A DNA stretch of 64,000 nt from Arachis hypogaea (GCF_003086295.3 NC_092051.1:73533772-73597771), one strand, 5' to 3'; counted from the stretch's first letter, positions 1 to 11,339 are shown. A program made the numbers and translations. Notes: generated by a model from the letters alone, not told the origin.

Positions 1-2
1 GA

Positions 3-1100
3 ATCCTATGGCATTGCCACGGATCTCAATATGGAGGCCATTTCGGAGGTGAGCGAACAGCCACCAAGGTCCTCCAATGTGGCTTCTATTGGCCCACACT
101 CTATAAAGATTCCCGAGAGTTTGTACGTAATTGTGACAGTTGCCAAAGAGCTGGTAACCTGCCTCATGGTTACGCCATGCCTCAACAAGGGATCTTGGAA
201 ATAGAGTTGTTTGATGTATGGGGAATTGACTTCATGGGACCTTTCCCACCATCATACTCAAACACTTATATTCTGGTGGCAGTTGACTATGTATCAAAAT
301 GGGTTGAGGCTATTGCCGCACCCACCAATGATACTAAAACAGTGCTGAAGTTCCTCCAGAAACATATCTTTAGCAGGTTTGGTGTCCCTAGAGTGTTAAT
401 CAGTGATGGGGGCACTCACTTCTGCAATAAACAGCTTTACTCTGCCATGGTTCGGTATGGAATTCGCCACAAGGTGGCCACTCCATATCATCCACAAACC
501 AATGGGCAGGCTGAAGTCTCTAACCGAGAATTAAAGAGAATCCTGGAACGGACAGTAAATACCCGTAGAAAGGATTGGGCAAGGAGCTTGGATGATGCTC
601 TGTGGGCTTACAGAACAGCATTCAAGACCCCTATAGGGACCTCTCCATACCAGCTCGTGTATGGTAAGGCATGCCACTTGCCCGTGGAACTGGAACATAA
701 GGCCTACTGGGCAACCAGATTCCTAAACTTAGATGCCAAATTAGCAGGAGAAAAATGATTGCTCCAGCTAAATGAGCTAGAGGAATTCAGATTCACAGCT
801 TTCGAAAATGCCAAGCTTTATAAAGAAAAATAAAAAAAATGGCATGACAGAAAGCTGTCATCTAGAATCTTTGAACCGGGACAGAAGGTCCTGTTGTTTA
901 ACTCTAGACTCAGGCTATTCCCCGGGAAACTGAAATCCCGGTGGAGGGGACCATACGTGATTACAAGTGTGTCACCATATAGTTATGTGGAGCTTCAAGA
1001 TATTGATTCTGATAAGAAGTTCACTGTCAATGGACAGAGAATCAAGCATTATCTTGAAGGCAACACTGAGCAAGAATGCTCAAGGCTGAAGCTAGATTAA
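3..1100 (+). pseudogene. Integrase of element A, two in-frame stops
   Basis: Ty3/gypsy integrase, which joins element cDNA to the host chromosome. The frame is open from base 3 and begins in the zinc-binding N-terminus (His residues near 14-35, then CDSC near 135-146). The catalytic core follows: first Asp in GIDFMGP, second Asp in ISDGGTHF, Glu in [10 protein letters not shown], so the D,D-35-E triad is complete. The C-terminus holds a GPY/F-type motif (WRGPY near 937-951) and FTVNGQRIKHY. Two stops break it: TGA at 756-758, probably from CGA, and TAA at 831-833 in an A-rich run. The frame otherwise stays aligned, so decay is recent or mild. RNase H and RT are off the left edge. Confidence 0.9.
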
Positions 1101-1141
1101 AAGCTCAGCAAGGTCCAGCTAAAGACAATAAAGAAGCGCTT

Positions 1142-1159
1142 GCTGGGAGGCAACCCAGC
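1142..1159 (+). other. Post-pol stem-loop, element A
   Basis: GCTGGG pairs with CCCAGC around the loop AGGCAA, 41 bases after the integrase stop. The same structure with different paired bases follows the pol or first ORF in the other families at 12567, 17234, 34292, 40499, 45138 and 55307. Covariation makes an RNA structure likely. Its function is unknown. Confidence 0.7.
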
Positions 1160-1297
1160 CATGGGGCAACAATCCTCTAAGCATTTTGCCCTATTTCTAT
1201 CTTTATTTTTTATATATAGTTCATTGACAACAAGGTAAATAATCATTTACAGAAGACCTCGGCACACAAAACAGAGTAAAAGAGCTCAATGGCAAGA

Positions 1298-1532
1298 AAA
1301 CGCCAGTAAAGGGGCATTTTGGGCGTTCAGCGCCCAAAATGGGCATCCACTGGGCGCTGAACGCCAGTAATGGCAGCATTTGGGCGTTCAACGCCAGAAA
1401 TGGCCACCCACTGGGCGTTGAATGCCAGGAATGGCAGCAACTGGGCACTGAACGCCCAGGAGATCAGCATTTGGGCGCTGAACGCCCAAAACAGGCAGTG
1501 TTTGGGCGTTCAAACGCCAGGAGGACAGGGAG
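1298..1532 (+). repeat. Internal GGCGTT-type palindrome array
   Basis: About seven short imperfect units of the type TGGGCGTTCAACGCCA, each a near-palindrome, are spaced 25-45 bp apart between the post-pol stem-loop and the env-position ORF. The same palindrome class recurs in the LTR of this element at 4627-4740. Reading frames across the array are shadows. Confidence 0.8.
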
Positions 1533-1627
1533 GAGCCAAATCCAGTAATCCCACACGTATTTCCATTTTAATTTCAAATTTTATGCTTCAATGCATGATT
1601 TTTACATGAACATATCAAGAACCCTGG

Positions 1628-1920
1628 TTTCTAAAATCCCTAATTTCTAAAAAAATCCATCTTTCCAAATTCAATCCATATCTTTTTCAAATATTCATAT
1701 TATCTTTTTCAAAAATCTATCATATCTTTTCAAAATTAAACTCTATCTTCTATCTTATCTTTTTCACTCTAAAATCTTTTCAATATCTTTTTCATATTAT
1801 CTTTTTCAAAAACCCAGATTTATCTTTTTCAAAAATCTATCTTATCTTTTCAAAATCAAACTATATCTTCTATCTTATCTTTTTCAACTCAATCTTTTTA
1901 TCTTATCTCTTCCAATTTTT
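1628..1920 (+). repeat. AT-rich degenerate repeat (TATCTTTTTCAAAA type)
   Basis: A run of diverged copies of a 15-45 bp unit built from TATCTTTTTCAAAAATC and TCTATCTTATC. It has no coding capacity and sits where the other families have a CT-rich leader and a possible intron before the env-position ORF. Confidence 0.6.
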
Positions 1921-1990
1921 CGAAAATCCACCCCCCTCCTCCATCAACAAGTGCACCTCGATCTCCTTCTATCCCTCTCCTTTCTTTACT

Positions 1991-2026
1991 TTTGCTTGAG
2001 GACAAGCAAACCTCTAAGTTTGGTGT
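1991..2026 (+). promoter_or_regulatory. AGGA-loop hairpin plus internal polypurine-like box
   Basis: An 8-bp perfect stem (TTTGCTTG with CAAGCAAA) closes the loop AGGA. It is followed at 2013-2026 by TCTAAGTTTGGTGT, nearly identical to the true polypurine-tract region at 4238-4254. The 3' copy has a G-C pair where this one has T-A, a compensatory difference. This copy lies just before the env-position ORF. Confidence 0.65.
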
Positions 2027-2049
2027 GTTTTTCCGAAATCACTAAGATC

Positions 2050-3171
2050 ATGGCTCCCAAAGGGAAACAATACACTCCTAGAGGCAAGAAAGAGAGCATT
2101 CCAAAAGCACTTTGGAATCAAGGGAATTTCTTATCTAAAGAACATTCAGACCATTATCTGAAAGTAATGGGTCTGAGATCAGTGATCCCGGAAGTTAGAT
2201 TCGATCTGAAAGAAGACGAATATCCAGAGATCTAGGAGCAAATTCGAATCAGGAACTGGGAAGTCCTAGCTAATCCTGAAACGAAAGTAGGAAGGAACAT
2301 GGTCCAGGAGTTCTATGCTAATATGTGGCAGACTGACAAGCAAAGACTATCTGGAACTGCCTGCTACGAATTTCGGACCATGGTCAGGGGAAAAATTGTT
2401 CATACCACCCCTGACAAGATCAGAGAGATACTAAAGCTACCTCAGCTGAAGGATGATCCAGACTCCTTCAACAGGAGGATGATGAGAGCAGACATTGGCC
2501 TGGATAAGATTCTAGAGGACATCTGTATCCCTGAAGCCAGGTGGACCACCAACACAAAGGGCGTCCCAAATCAACTCAAGAGGGAGGATCTCAAACCAGT
2601 TGCCAGAGGATGGCTGGACTTCATTGGGCATTCTCTGTTGCCCACCAGCAACCGTTCTGAAGTCACAGTTAAAAGAGCAGTGATGATTCATTGCATCATG
2701 ATAGGAAAGGAAGTGGAGGTTCATCAGCTGATTTCAACAGAGCTCTATAAGATTGTTAACAAAAATTCAAGAGAGGCCAGGTTGGCTTATCCAAGCGTGA
2801 TTTCTCTGCTCTGCAAGGACGCTGGAGTCAAGATGGGAATAACTGAATATATCCTAATTGAAAAGTCAATCACCAAAGCATCAATGGAGAGACAACAAGC
2901 ACAGGAGGAACATATCAAGAAGAGAGCACAGGAATTCCTCCCAGAGATTCCTCAAGCGGAATATTGGGAATATCTTGAGACGTCTGTCACCAAGATACAG
3001 GAAGCTATGGAGCAAATAATAAAACAACAGAAGGAACACAGTCAAATGCTGACCCATATGCTTAAAGAACAAGAGGAGCAGGGACGTGACTTAAGGGAGC
3101 TGAAGCGCCAAAAATCTTCTGTGATACCAAGCCTCCCAAGGATCAGAGGAACCCCCATACCCCCAGAATAA
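2050..3171 (+). pseudogene. Env-position ORF (plant transposon protein family), one stop
   Basis: From the ATG at 2050 (MAPKGK...) one frame runs to 3171, about 373 codons, broken only by a TAG at 2233-2235 that probably arose from CAG. It resembles the family Pfam calls putative plant transposon protein (Transposase_32), which follows integrase in Athila-type elements. Visible parts are a basic N-terminus, a central conserved block (VQEFYANMW, KIREILKLP, ARGWLDFIGHSLLP) and a C-terminal coiled-coil rich in E, Q and K (KQQKEHSQM, KEQEEQGRDL). I see no signal peptide or transmembrane segment, so a true envelope role is doubtful. The function is unknown. Confidence 0.7.
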
Positions 3172-4216
3172 AGGTTGTTAATTTCCAATTTCTGCCTTAA
3201 CTCTGTGACAGTGTCCTTATAAAAGTACCTTAGAAGTCATATAGTAGTAATTAGTATCTATTTTGATTTTATCTCCAATTAAGCTATAGTTTATTTTTCT
3301 CATCATCATTAAACATGAATAAAATAGTAGATCTTTTGAATAAGAAGCAATAAAATTTCGAGTTTAAATAAAACAAATTCTAATTGGTTAAATGTGGTGG
3401 CAAGGCTCTCTGTCTTCTGAATGAATGCTTGAACAGTGCATATGTCTTTTGAATTTGTTGTTTAAGACTGTTAAATATGTTGGCTCTTGAAAGAATAATG
3501 AACATGAAACATGTTATTGATAATCTGAAAAATCATAAAAATGATTCTTGAAGCAAGAAAAAGCAGCAAAGAACAAAGCTTGCAGAAAAAAAAAAAAAAG
3601 AGAGAAAGCAAGCAGAAAAAGCCAAAGCCCTTAAAACCAAAAGGCAAGGGTAATAAAAAGGATCCCAAGGCTTTGAGCATCAGTGGATAGGAGGGCCAAA
3701 AAGGAATAAAATCCTGGCCTAAGCGGCTAAATCAAGCTGTCCCTAACCATGTGCTTGTGGCGTGAAGGTGTCAAGTGAAAACTTGAGACTGAGTGGTTAA
3801 AGTCAAGGTCCAAAGCAAAAAGAAGAGTGTGCTCAAGAACTCTGGACACCTCTAATTGGGGACTTTAGCAAAGCTGAGTCACAATCTAAAAGGTTCACCC
3901 AATTATGTGTCTGTGGCATTTATGTATCTGGTGGTAATACTGGAAAACAAAGTGCTTAGGGCCACGGCCAAGACTCATAAAGAAGCTGTGTTCAAGAATC
4001 ATCACACTGAACTAGGAGAATCAATAACACTATCTGAGTTCTAAGTTCCTATAGATGCCAATCACTCTGAGCTTCAATGGATAAAGTGAAATGCCAAAAC
4101 TGTTCAGAAGCAAAAAGCTACTAGTCCCGCTCATTTAATTAGAATCTGAGCTTCACTCAAAAACTCTGAGATATTATTGCTTCTCAACTTATTAGTCTTC
4201 TATTTTATTTATCTAA
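3172..4216 (+). other. Non-coding 3' region of element A
   Basis: No credible gene. It holds an A-rich tract near 3580-3600 and two related blocks containing ATGTGYYTGTGGYRT (near 3750 and 3906). Counterparts occur as pairs in elements C and F at the same place before the polypurine tract. Confidence 0.6.
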
Positions 4217-4254
4217 GTTGCTTGAGGACAAGCAACAGTTTAAGTTTGGTGTTG
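4217..4254 (+). promoter_or_regulatory. AGGA-loop hairpin and 3' polypurine tract region
   Basis: GTTGCTTG pairs with CAAGCAAC around AGGA (8 bp, 4217-4236). GTTTAAGTTTGGTGTTG (4238-4254) then runs straight into the LTR start TGATGAGCGG. By position this is the plus-strand primer region used in reverse transcription. Confidence 0.75.
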
Positions 4255-5815
4255 TGATGAGCGGATATTTTATACGCTTTTTGGGGATAATTTCATATAG
4301 TTTAGAGTATGTTTTAGTTAGTTTTTAGTCTATTTCTAGTAGTTTTTAGGAAAAATTCATATTTCTGGACTTTATTATGAGTTGTGTGTTTTTCTGTAAT
4401 TTCAGGTATTTTTCTGGCTGAAATTGAAGGAGCTGAGCAAAAATCTGATTCAGGCTGAAAAAGGACTGCTAATGCTGTTGGATTCTGACCTCCCTGCACT
4501 CAAATTGGATTTTCTGGAGCTACAGAACTCGAAATGGCATGCTTCCAATTGCATTGGAAAGTAGACATCCAGGGCTTTCCAGCAATATATAATAGTCCAT
4601 ACTTTGCACAAGGATAGATGACGTAAACTGGCGTTCAACGCCAGTCTTCTGCCTAATTCTGGCGTCCAGCGCCAGAAAAGGATCAAAAACTGGAGTTGAA
4701 CGCCCAAACTGGCACAAAAACTGGCGTTCAACTCCACAAATGGCCTCTGCACGTGAATTGCTTAAAGTCTCAGCCCAGCACACACCAAGTGGGCCCCAGC
4801 ACACCAAGTGGGCCCCAGAAGTGGATCTCTGCATCATCCATCATAGTCCACTCATATTTTGTAACCCTAGGCTACTGGTTTAGTATTTAAACAACTTTTA
4901 GAGACTTATTTTGTATCTCATGATTTTCAGATCTAAACTTTGTATTCTCTAACGGCATGAGTCTCTAAACCCCATTGTTGGGGGTGAGGAGCTCTGCTGT
5001 GTCTCGATGAATTAATGCAAGTATTTCTGTTTTTTTTTATTCAAACACGCTTGTTCCTATCTAAGATGTTCATTCGCGCTTAACTGTGATGAAGGTGATG
5101 ATCAGTGACATTCATCACCTTCCTCAAACCATGAACGCGTGCCTGACAACCACCTCCGTTCTATATCTGATTGAATGAGTATCTCTTAGATTCTTTAATC
5201 AGAATCTCCGTGGTATAAGCTAGAACTGATGGCAGCATTCATGAGAATCCGGAAAGTCTAAACCTTGTCTGTGGTATTCCGAGTAGGATTCAAGGATTGA
5301 ATGACTGTGACGAGCTTCAAACTCCTGAAGGCTGGGCGTTAGTGACAGATGCAAAAGGATAGTAAATCCTATTCCAACCGGATCGAGAACCAACCAGTGA
5401 TTAGCCGTGCTGTGACAGAGTGCGTGAGCGTAGTTTTCACTGGAAGGATGGAAGGTAGCCATTGACAACGGTGATCCACCAACACACAGCTTGCCATAGG
5501 GGGACGTGCGTGCGTGAACAAGAAGACAGAGGAAAGCGAGATTCAGAGGACAAAGCATATCCAAAACTCCAACATATTCTCCATTACTGCAAAACAAGTA
5601 ACCTTTAATCCATGCTCTATTGTTTATTTGCAATTCAACTGATAAACATAATTGACTTCCTGACTAAGATTTACAAGATAACCATAGATTGCTTCAAACC
5701 AACAATCTTCGTGGGATTCGACCCTTACTCACGTGAGGTATTACTTGGACGACCCAGTGCACTTGCTGGTTAGTGGTACGCGTTGTGAAAAGTGTGATTC
5801 ACAATTCGTGCACCA
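4255..5815 (+). repeat. 3' LTR of element A
   Basis: Starts TGATGAGCGG directly after the polypurine tract and ends ...TTCGTGCACCA, about 1.56 kb. Palindromes of the GGCGTTCAACGCC type lie at 4627-4740. A possible TATA element (TATTTAAAC) is near 4883. The U5 end contains the GACGACCCAGTGCACTTG motif shared in diverged form with the other LTRs. The 5' partner is outside the window, so the target duplication cannot be checked. The ORF on the opposite strand at 5220-5633 is a chance frame. Confidence 0.85.
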
Positions 5816-5841
5816 GAGTGCAATGTGTTTTTAATGATATT

Positions 5842-5907
5842 TTTGGTGGAACACCAAACTTAACATCCAACATTCACCCCTTAATTACTTTGGTGTGCAA
5901 TACCAAA
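5842..5907 (-). repeat. Two TTTGGT hairpins in the 3' region of element B
   Basis: TTTGGTG with CACCAAA (5842-5858, 3-nt loop) and TTTGGT with ACCAAA (5889-5907), each set in the context CTAAGTTTGGT on the minus strand. They match the hairpins at 12659-12923 and 55399-55464 and carry the same CTAAGTTTGGT string as the polypurine tract region. Confidence 0.6.
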
Positions 5908-5958
5908 CTTAGCTCTTTGCAATACAGAGAAATCTACTTAACTCTTTTATTGAAATAG

Positions 5959-7835
5959 CTAAGAAAGTAAAACTACCAACATGTAGTTGGTGACTTTCTT
6001 CCTCTTCTTCCAGTTTGTCAAGAGAAATGACCTCAAGGGTAAGGAGGATCCAGTCAGTGTCCACTTTCTTGGCCTCTTCCCAGCAAGCTTCTTTTGGTAA
6101 ATGGCTTGATTGAGCTTTCTTGCTGGATTAGGGGTAGGATTTCTTGCAGTTGACCTTTTTTTCTTTATGGATATGATCAATTGTGGCCTGGTCACAATCC
6201 TCTTCTCAGTGTTGTTGTTGGTTGCCTTCACTTCTTTGATTTCAAGACTTGGTAGTTGTATGATTGTTGGAGTGTTCTCTTCATAAAAAGCCTTTTGAAT
6301 TGATGGTTCAATGAGCCCTTTTTCTATGCAAATTTCTGCTTCACTTGAGTGTGGACTTCCCTGATAGAATTCCTCCCTTTCTTCTGTATGATCTTCCATT
6401 AAGTTCTTTGGGAGTGAGTCCTCATGGTCTTCTATCACCTCAATTAGCCTCCGTGGATATGAATTCCTAGGTTCATACATCTCCACAACCTCATTCTTCA
6501 TTGAAATCTCGTTGGGTACAAGAACTTCTTCATCTTGCCCTTCCACTTCCTTCTTTGCACTTAATATTTGTTTTAATTGTACTTTTATGGAGGAGGTTTG
6601 TTGTTCTTCCCAAGATTTCTTCATCTCCTCTTCATATTTTTCAATCACATATTCAAGTGTTGAGATTCTTTGGTTCAGGGAAGTTTGTGGGGGTTGTGAG
6701 TTTTCATGTTCCCTTGTTATCTCAAGTGGCTTTTGTAGATATGCACTTTTAGGTTCAAATACCTCCACCACCTCATTCTTCTTTGAAATTTTGCTTGACA
6801 AAGGGACATCTTCTTCCTTTTCCTCACTCACAGATTGTTCTTCATTCTCAATACTTAGCAATCCTAAATGTGTCCTCATTTGCTCTAAATGTCCATCCAT
6901 CTTCTTGAAGAGGATTTCTTGTTCTTTTTCTTTCCAGGATTGTTTTTGTCTTTCTAAAAATTGTTCTTGTCTTTCCACAAATTCCCTGGACCATTGGAAG
7001 TACTCCTCAACTGCTGGCTCAAGAGATGAAGGTTGAGAAAAATTTTGTGGACATGGATGTGTTGTGGTGAAGTTGTTTTGAGAGGTATGGAATGAATTTT
7101 TTGAATTGTGGAACAAATTTTGTGGATGTTGAAATGAGTCTTCTGTGTAGTAAAATGAATTTTGTGGTTGGTGAGATGAGTTGCATGGATTATTGAGGAA
7201 ACTTTGTGTTGAGGCATAGTCAAGTGATGAAGAACTTTCAAATGAAAAACTGTGAGGTGAGGTTGGACAATTTTGCATGAATGAATTGAAGGTTTGCTCA
7301 AGTGATTATGGCTCTTGATAAGTGGAGTATGAACTTTCTGGTTTTGATCCTCCCATCCACAATGTGAATAATTGTTAAATTCATCATAGTATGGATCATC
7401 TTGTGGCATTTGGGGGCAATCTTGCATGAATTTATTGAAAGCACACTCCAGTGATGATGCCTCTTGATGAACAAAGTATGGATCATTAAGATCTCTTTGA
7501 TTTTAACCCTCCCAGTTATAATATGAGTAGTTGTTGTAGCAGTATGAGTCATCTTATGGCTCTGGGAGGTGTTCATTCTCTATCATTTCTTGTTGATGTT
7601 CCCATCCACCATTAGCATAATGACATGAATCATTTTGTGGTGTTGGGCAATATCTCATGAAATTGTCTTGCTCATCTGTTGGTTCTGAAGCATATCCCCG
7701 TTGATTGGGTTGCTCAGAATCTATTAGTTCTTGGTGATACTCCCAGCCATCATTAGGATAATGAATTGAATCATATTGTGCTGGTGGGTAATATCCCATG
7801 AAATTTGTTTGACCAAAAGATGAGTTGAACTCCAT
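5959..7835 (-). pseudogene. Unfamiliar ORF in gag position of element B
   Basis: I do not recognise this protein. It starts about 180 bases after the primer-binding site (ATG 7835, MEFNSSFGQT). Frame changes and a stop (near 7506-7576) split it into fragments, the longest being 439 aa (7278 to 5959). The N-terminal part repeats a module of the form ...DS.HY..GGWEHQQE..., rich in N, H, Q, P and Y. The middle is strongly charged with coiled-coil character (VERQEQFLERQKQSWKEKEQ and EKYEEEMKKSWEEQ). The acidic stretch contains two related blocks around NEVVEVFEPKSAYLQKPLE and NEVVEMYEPRNSYPRRLIE. The tail is basic (KKLAGKRPRKWTLTG). There is no CCHC knuckle and no enzymatic motif. Confidence 0.55.
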
Positions 7836-8018
7836 TTGAATTTTGTAAAAGACATCACCAGTGAAAATTGAAGTTTATGTCGCATATGAGATTTGCTTTG
7901 TGAGGCAATAACACAAACACCTTGGTTTCAGTAGAAAAAAGAAAATTAAAAGAACAAAAACAAAGAAAATGCTTAATATAGACTTCTCACCCACTTAATC
8001 ATTGTCGATCTAAATCAA

Positions 8019-8036
8019 TCCCCGGCAACGGCGCCA
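8019..8036 (-). other. Primer-binding site, tRNA-Asp type (element B)
   Basis: On the minus strand it reads TGGCGCCGTTGCCGGGGA, complementary over 18 bases to the 3' end of plant tRNA-Asp. It lies six bases inside the LTR end. It fixes the element orientation as minus. Confidence 0.9.
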
Positions 8037-8042
8037 AAAACA

Positions 8043-9104
8043 TGATGGGGAAAAAATGATTCCACACAAACTAATCGGCAAGTATACCGGGTCGCATTAA
8101 GTAGTAAAAACTCAAAGGAGTGAGGTTGATCCCACGAGGATTGATGGATCAAGTAACTTTAGTGAGGTGATTAGTCTAGTCAAGCTAACAGTGGTGAATT
8201 GAGTAAAAGTGAACTAACAGAATGTAAATTGCAGAGAATATAAATTGTAGAAAGTAAATTGACAGAAACTTAAAGAGCAAGAAACTTAAATTGCATCAAA
8301 TGTAAAGGGACTGGGTGCTGGGAAATTAAATGGAATAGAAATAACAGAGAGAAAGATTCATCAGGGATTGGAGGTATCATAGTCCACAATGAATCAAATG
8401 GGTCTCAACTTCTTTCACAATCATATGAATAGATCTATGGCGGATTGAGATTGATTGGATCCTGATTCCTTGGCAATCCGATCTCTCTAATCACAATCAA
8501 TGTTGTCAATTTCTTGATCTAATTGTCATGAGAAGAGCTTAAGTATACTCTCTCATCCATAAGCCACACGTACTCTCAAGATCTCAATTCCTCCCGAATG
8601 GTGTTGATCAAGAGAGCTGTGAGAAACAGAGCTTCAGTTCTAATTTCCATGATTCCCCTTCTGAGGCTCACATGGAAATTCATAGATTCAAACCTCCTTC
8701 TGGAGTGAATGCACCTCAATCAAAACAGAAGTTATTTCTTAGCTATCCAAATGAATTGAGAAGAAGTAGATGTTCATGTAATCATATGAATTAAAATAGA
8801 GCTCCTCCCCCTAATGAATTGGGGTTTAATGGATCATCACTCTAGAACACCTGCAAGAAATCTAAATTTTAGAAATATAAATCAAGATCAACATGAATAG
8901 AGATGTTAATTTGGAAGAAAGTAAAATTGCATAAGAGAATTGCAGGAATTGAAAATTTCATTAAAATCAAACTGAATTCAGTACAGAAGAAATGTAAAGT
9001 GCAGAAAAGAAAAAGTGTATTAAAGAGAGCCTTCTATTCTACTCCTACTCCTACTCCTACTGCTAGCAGCCTACTACTGCAGCCTAATCCAGCGCTTCTC
9101 TTTA
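8043..9104 (-). repeat. 5' LTR of element B, truncated
   Basis: The minus-strand LTR end (...CCCCATCA) abuts the primer-binding site spacer. The U5 contains GACCCGGTATACTTGCCG-like sequence, related to but clearly diverged from the LTR of element C. The U3 part is missing: near 9104 the sequence switches to plus-strand LTR of element C. A short CTACTC/CTACTG trinucleotide run lies at 9038-9085. Confidence 0.65.
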
Positions 9105-9369
9105 AGATTCAGCTATTTTACTTCTTCTGCCCTTTAATTTACTGTCAATTTTCCTTTTCCCTTTAATTTCATGCAATTTAGCTTCTGTTGGTTACAATTC
9201 ACTCAAATCATCAACTGTTTGCTTAACTAAATCAACCACCTAACTAAAATTGCTCAATCCTTCAATCCCTGTGGGATCAACCTCACTCTTGTGAGTAATT
9301 ACTACTTGATACGACCCGGTACACTTGCCGGTGAGTTTTAGGTGTTGGAAATCTGTTTTCAACCCATGA
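9105..9369 (+). repeat. 5' LTR of element C (U5 end only)
   Basis: Closely matches the end of the 3' LTR (about 16100-16362) over some 260 bases, including TACTTGATACGACCCGGTAC. It ends AACCCATGA where the 3' LTR ends AACCCATCA, so the terminal CA is mutated. Everything upstream of about 9105 is replaced by inverted LTR of element B. Confidence 0.75.
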
Positions 9370-9375
9370 AGTTTT

Positions 9376-9393
9376 TGGCGCCGTTGCCGGGGA
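9376..9393 (+). other. Primer-binding site, tRNA-Asp type (element C)
   Basis: TGGCGCCGTTGCCGGGGA, an 18-base complement to the 3' end of tRNA-Asp, six bases after the LTR end. Confidence 0.9.
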
Positions 9394-9570
9394 TTGATTA
9401 GCTTGACAATGATTAAGTAAGGTGGTGGTCTAGATTAAGCACTTTTTCTTTATTTTTGTTTAATTTCTTTGTTTTTAACTAGCACACTAACTATTTGAGA
9501 CTTTGTCTCTACTAACTCTCACTACACTCAAGCTACAAAGTACTCTTGTGTTTCTTGTTGTTGTGGTTTT

Positions 9571-11338
9571 ATGACAGAGGTAAGGAGGGAGACCCCTACT
9601 TTCTGTGAAGCTGACGAAAGAACTCTCCAAAGGATAAGAAGAGAAGCGAGAGGGAAAGGAATTATTGGAGAGGAAGAGCTTTTTGAAGAATAATTTCATG
9701 AAATGGAGGAATACTCCACAAATCCAACAAATCCACCAGTGGGAATGGCCAACAACAATGGTCAACCACAAAGGAGAGTATTGGCTTCATACACATTTGC
9801 TAATCCAAGGCATTGTGGGAGTAGCTTCCTTACCCCAAATGTCAATGCAAATAACTTTGAATTGAAGCCCCAGCTCATCACATTGGTACAGAACAATTGC
9901 TCATATAGAGGAAGCCCTTTGGAGGATCCAAACTAACACTTATCTTTCTTTTTGAGAATTTGTGACACAGTGAAGTCCAATGGTGTGCATCCAGAAACAT
10001 ACAAATTGCTGCTGTTTCCATTCTCATTGAGGGACAAAGCTGCTCAATGGCTTGAAACTTTTCCACAAGGAAGCATCACTAGCTAGGAGGATCTAGTAAA
10101 TAAATTTTTGGCCAAGTTCTACCCCCTCAAAGGATCATCAGGCTCAAGACTGAGGTGCAAACCTTCACACAAATGGATGCTGAATCTCTCTATGAGGCAT
10201 GGGAGAGGTACAAGGCCCTGATTAGAAAATGTCCCCCTGAGATGTTTAATGAATGAGACGTCCTTCAAAATTTCTATGAAGGTTTGACTATGAAGGCTCA
10301 GGAAGCACTAGATCATTCAATATGAGGCTCTTTACAATTGATGAAGACAGCAGAGGAGGCTGAAAACCTCATTGATATGGTGGCAAATAATCAATACTTC
10401 TTTGGCCATCAGAGACAACGGCAACCATCACAAAGGAAAGGAGTGCTAGAGTTGGAAGGAGTAGACACAATCCTAGCTCAACACAAGATAATGCAGCAGC
10501 AAATCCGACAATAATTTGAGCAAATGGCTAAAAGGATTGATAGCCTCTAAGTTGCAGCAGTGAACACAAGCCAACCATCAACCACATGGGGGCAAAATGA
10601 AGATAGTCAAGAAGATCAGCAGCAAGAACAAATTCAATATGTGAACAACCAAGGCTCAGGCCAAAATGAGGTTTATGGTGACACCTACAATCCATCCTGC
10701 AAGAACCATCCAAACCTAAGATGAGGAGATAACCACACTCAAAACCAGAAACCATGGCAAAGAAATTCAAACCAAAATAACTCAAGAAACAACAACCACA
10801 ACCAGCAAAATACTAACCCCAATCCATATAGAAAACCCCAAAACAACCACCCAAATTTCAGCTACTATCCACCCAATAACCAAACCGCTAACCAAAATAC
10901 GTACCATCAACCTTCAACATCTCATAACCCACCACAAGCATCACAAGACACTCAAAGAATCTCCAACTTGGAGATGTTTATAGAAAAGATGCTGAAGAAC
11001 CAATAAATAACAAGCAAGAATTAGGAAGCCTCAATAAGAAACCTGGAGAGGCAGATGGGACAATTGTCCAAGCAAGTTGTAATTGAAAGACCAACAAGCT
11101 CACTCCCAAGTGATACCATTCCAAATCCTAAAGAGGAATGCAAAGCCATCCAACTGAGGAGTGAAAAAATCTTGGTGAGTAACAAAGAAGATAACAAGAG
11201 GCCTATGGACAATGATAAAGCTAGCAGCAAGCATAGTGAAGCTAGCAACAAGGAAGGGATGACAGCAAGCAAACAAGCTCAAGAGAAGCCTAGATAAAAA
11301 GATGACTAGCCACAAGATCCAAAGAAAGGGAAGCAAGT
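9571..11338 (+). pseudogene. Gag of element C, multiple stops and a frameshift
   Basis: Structural gag polyprotein of the Athila/legume type. Recognisable blocks are NNFELKPQLITLVQNN, FLRICDTVKSNGVHPETYKL, SLRDKAAQWLETFPQGS, EAWERYKALIRKCPPEMFNE and TAEEAENLIDMVANNQYFF, followed by an N/Q-rich segment and SNLEMFIEKMLKNQ. The ATG at 9571 is the first in frame after the leader. Stops occur at 9691-9693 and 9934-9936 and several more follow. A frameshift lies near 10125-10135. I see no CCHC zinc knuckle, unlike the gag of element D; an NHPNLR-type sequence occupies that region. The frame leads on into the protease. Confidence 0.8.
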
Positions 11339-11339
11339 A

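Larger units (their letters stand above)
1..5815 (+). mobile_element. Athila-like LTR retrotransposon A (3' part)
   Basis: The window opens inside this element. In order it shows the integrase, a post-pol stem-loop, palindromic repeats, an AT-rich stretch, a hairpin with a polypurine-like box, an env-position ORF, a non-coding 3' region, the polypurine tract and a 3' LTR (4255-5815). Gag to RNase H and the 5' LTR lie left of the window. The order pol, then a 'plant transposon protein' ORF, then the LTR is that of the Athila lineage of Ty3/gypsy. Coding frames carry a few stops, so the copy is probably inactive. It appears inserted in element B, whose antisense sequence starts right after the LTR. 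Confidence 0.85.
5816..9104 (-). mobile_element. Non-autonomous LTR element B (5' part, antisense)
   Basis: Read on the minus strand: a truncated 5' LTR (8043-9104), a tRNA-Asp primer-binding site, a long unfamiliar ORF (7835 to 5959) in the gag position, then the TTTGGT hairpins seen in elements C and F. No gag, protease, RT or integrase is visible. The 3' end is cut by the LTR of element A at 5815. The 5' LTR runs head-to-head into the LTR of element C near 9104. Confidence 0.7.

Noticed and set aside
2050..3171. A true viral-type envelope protein
   Set aside because: No signal peptide, transmembrane segment or fusion-like motif seen in any of the three families. I keep the neutral term env-position ORF.
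5220..5633. A 137-codon minus-strand ORF in LTR A
   Set aside because: It lies antisense across LTR U5, has no known domain, and no counterpart was noticed in other LTRs.
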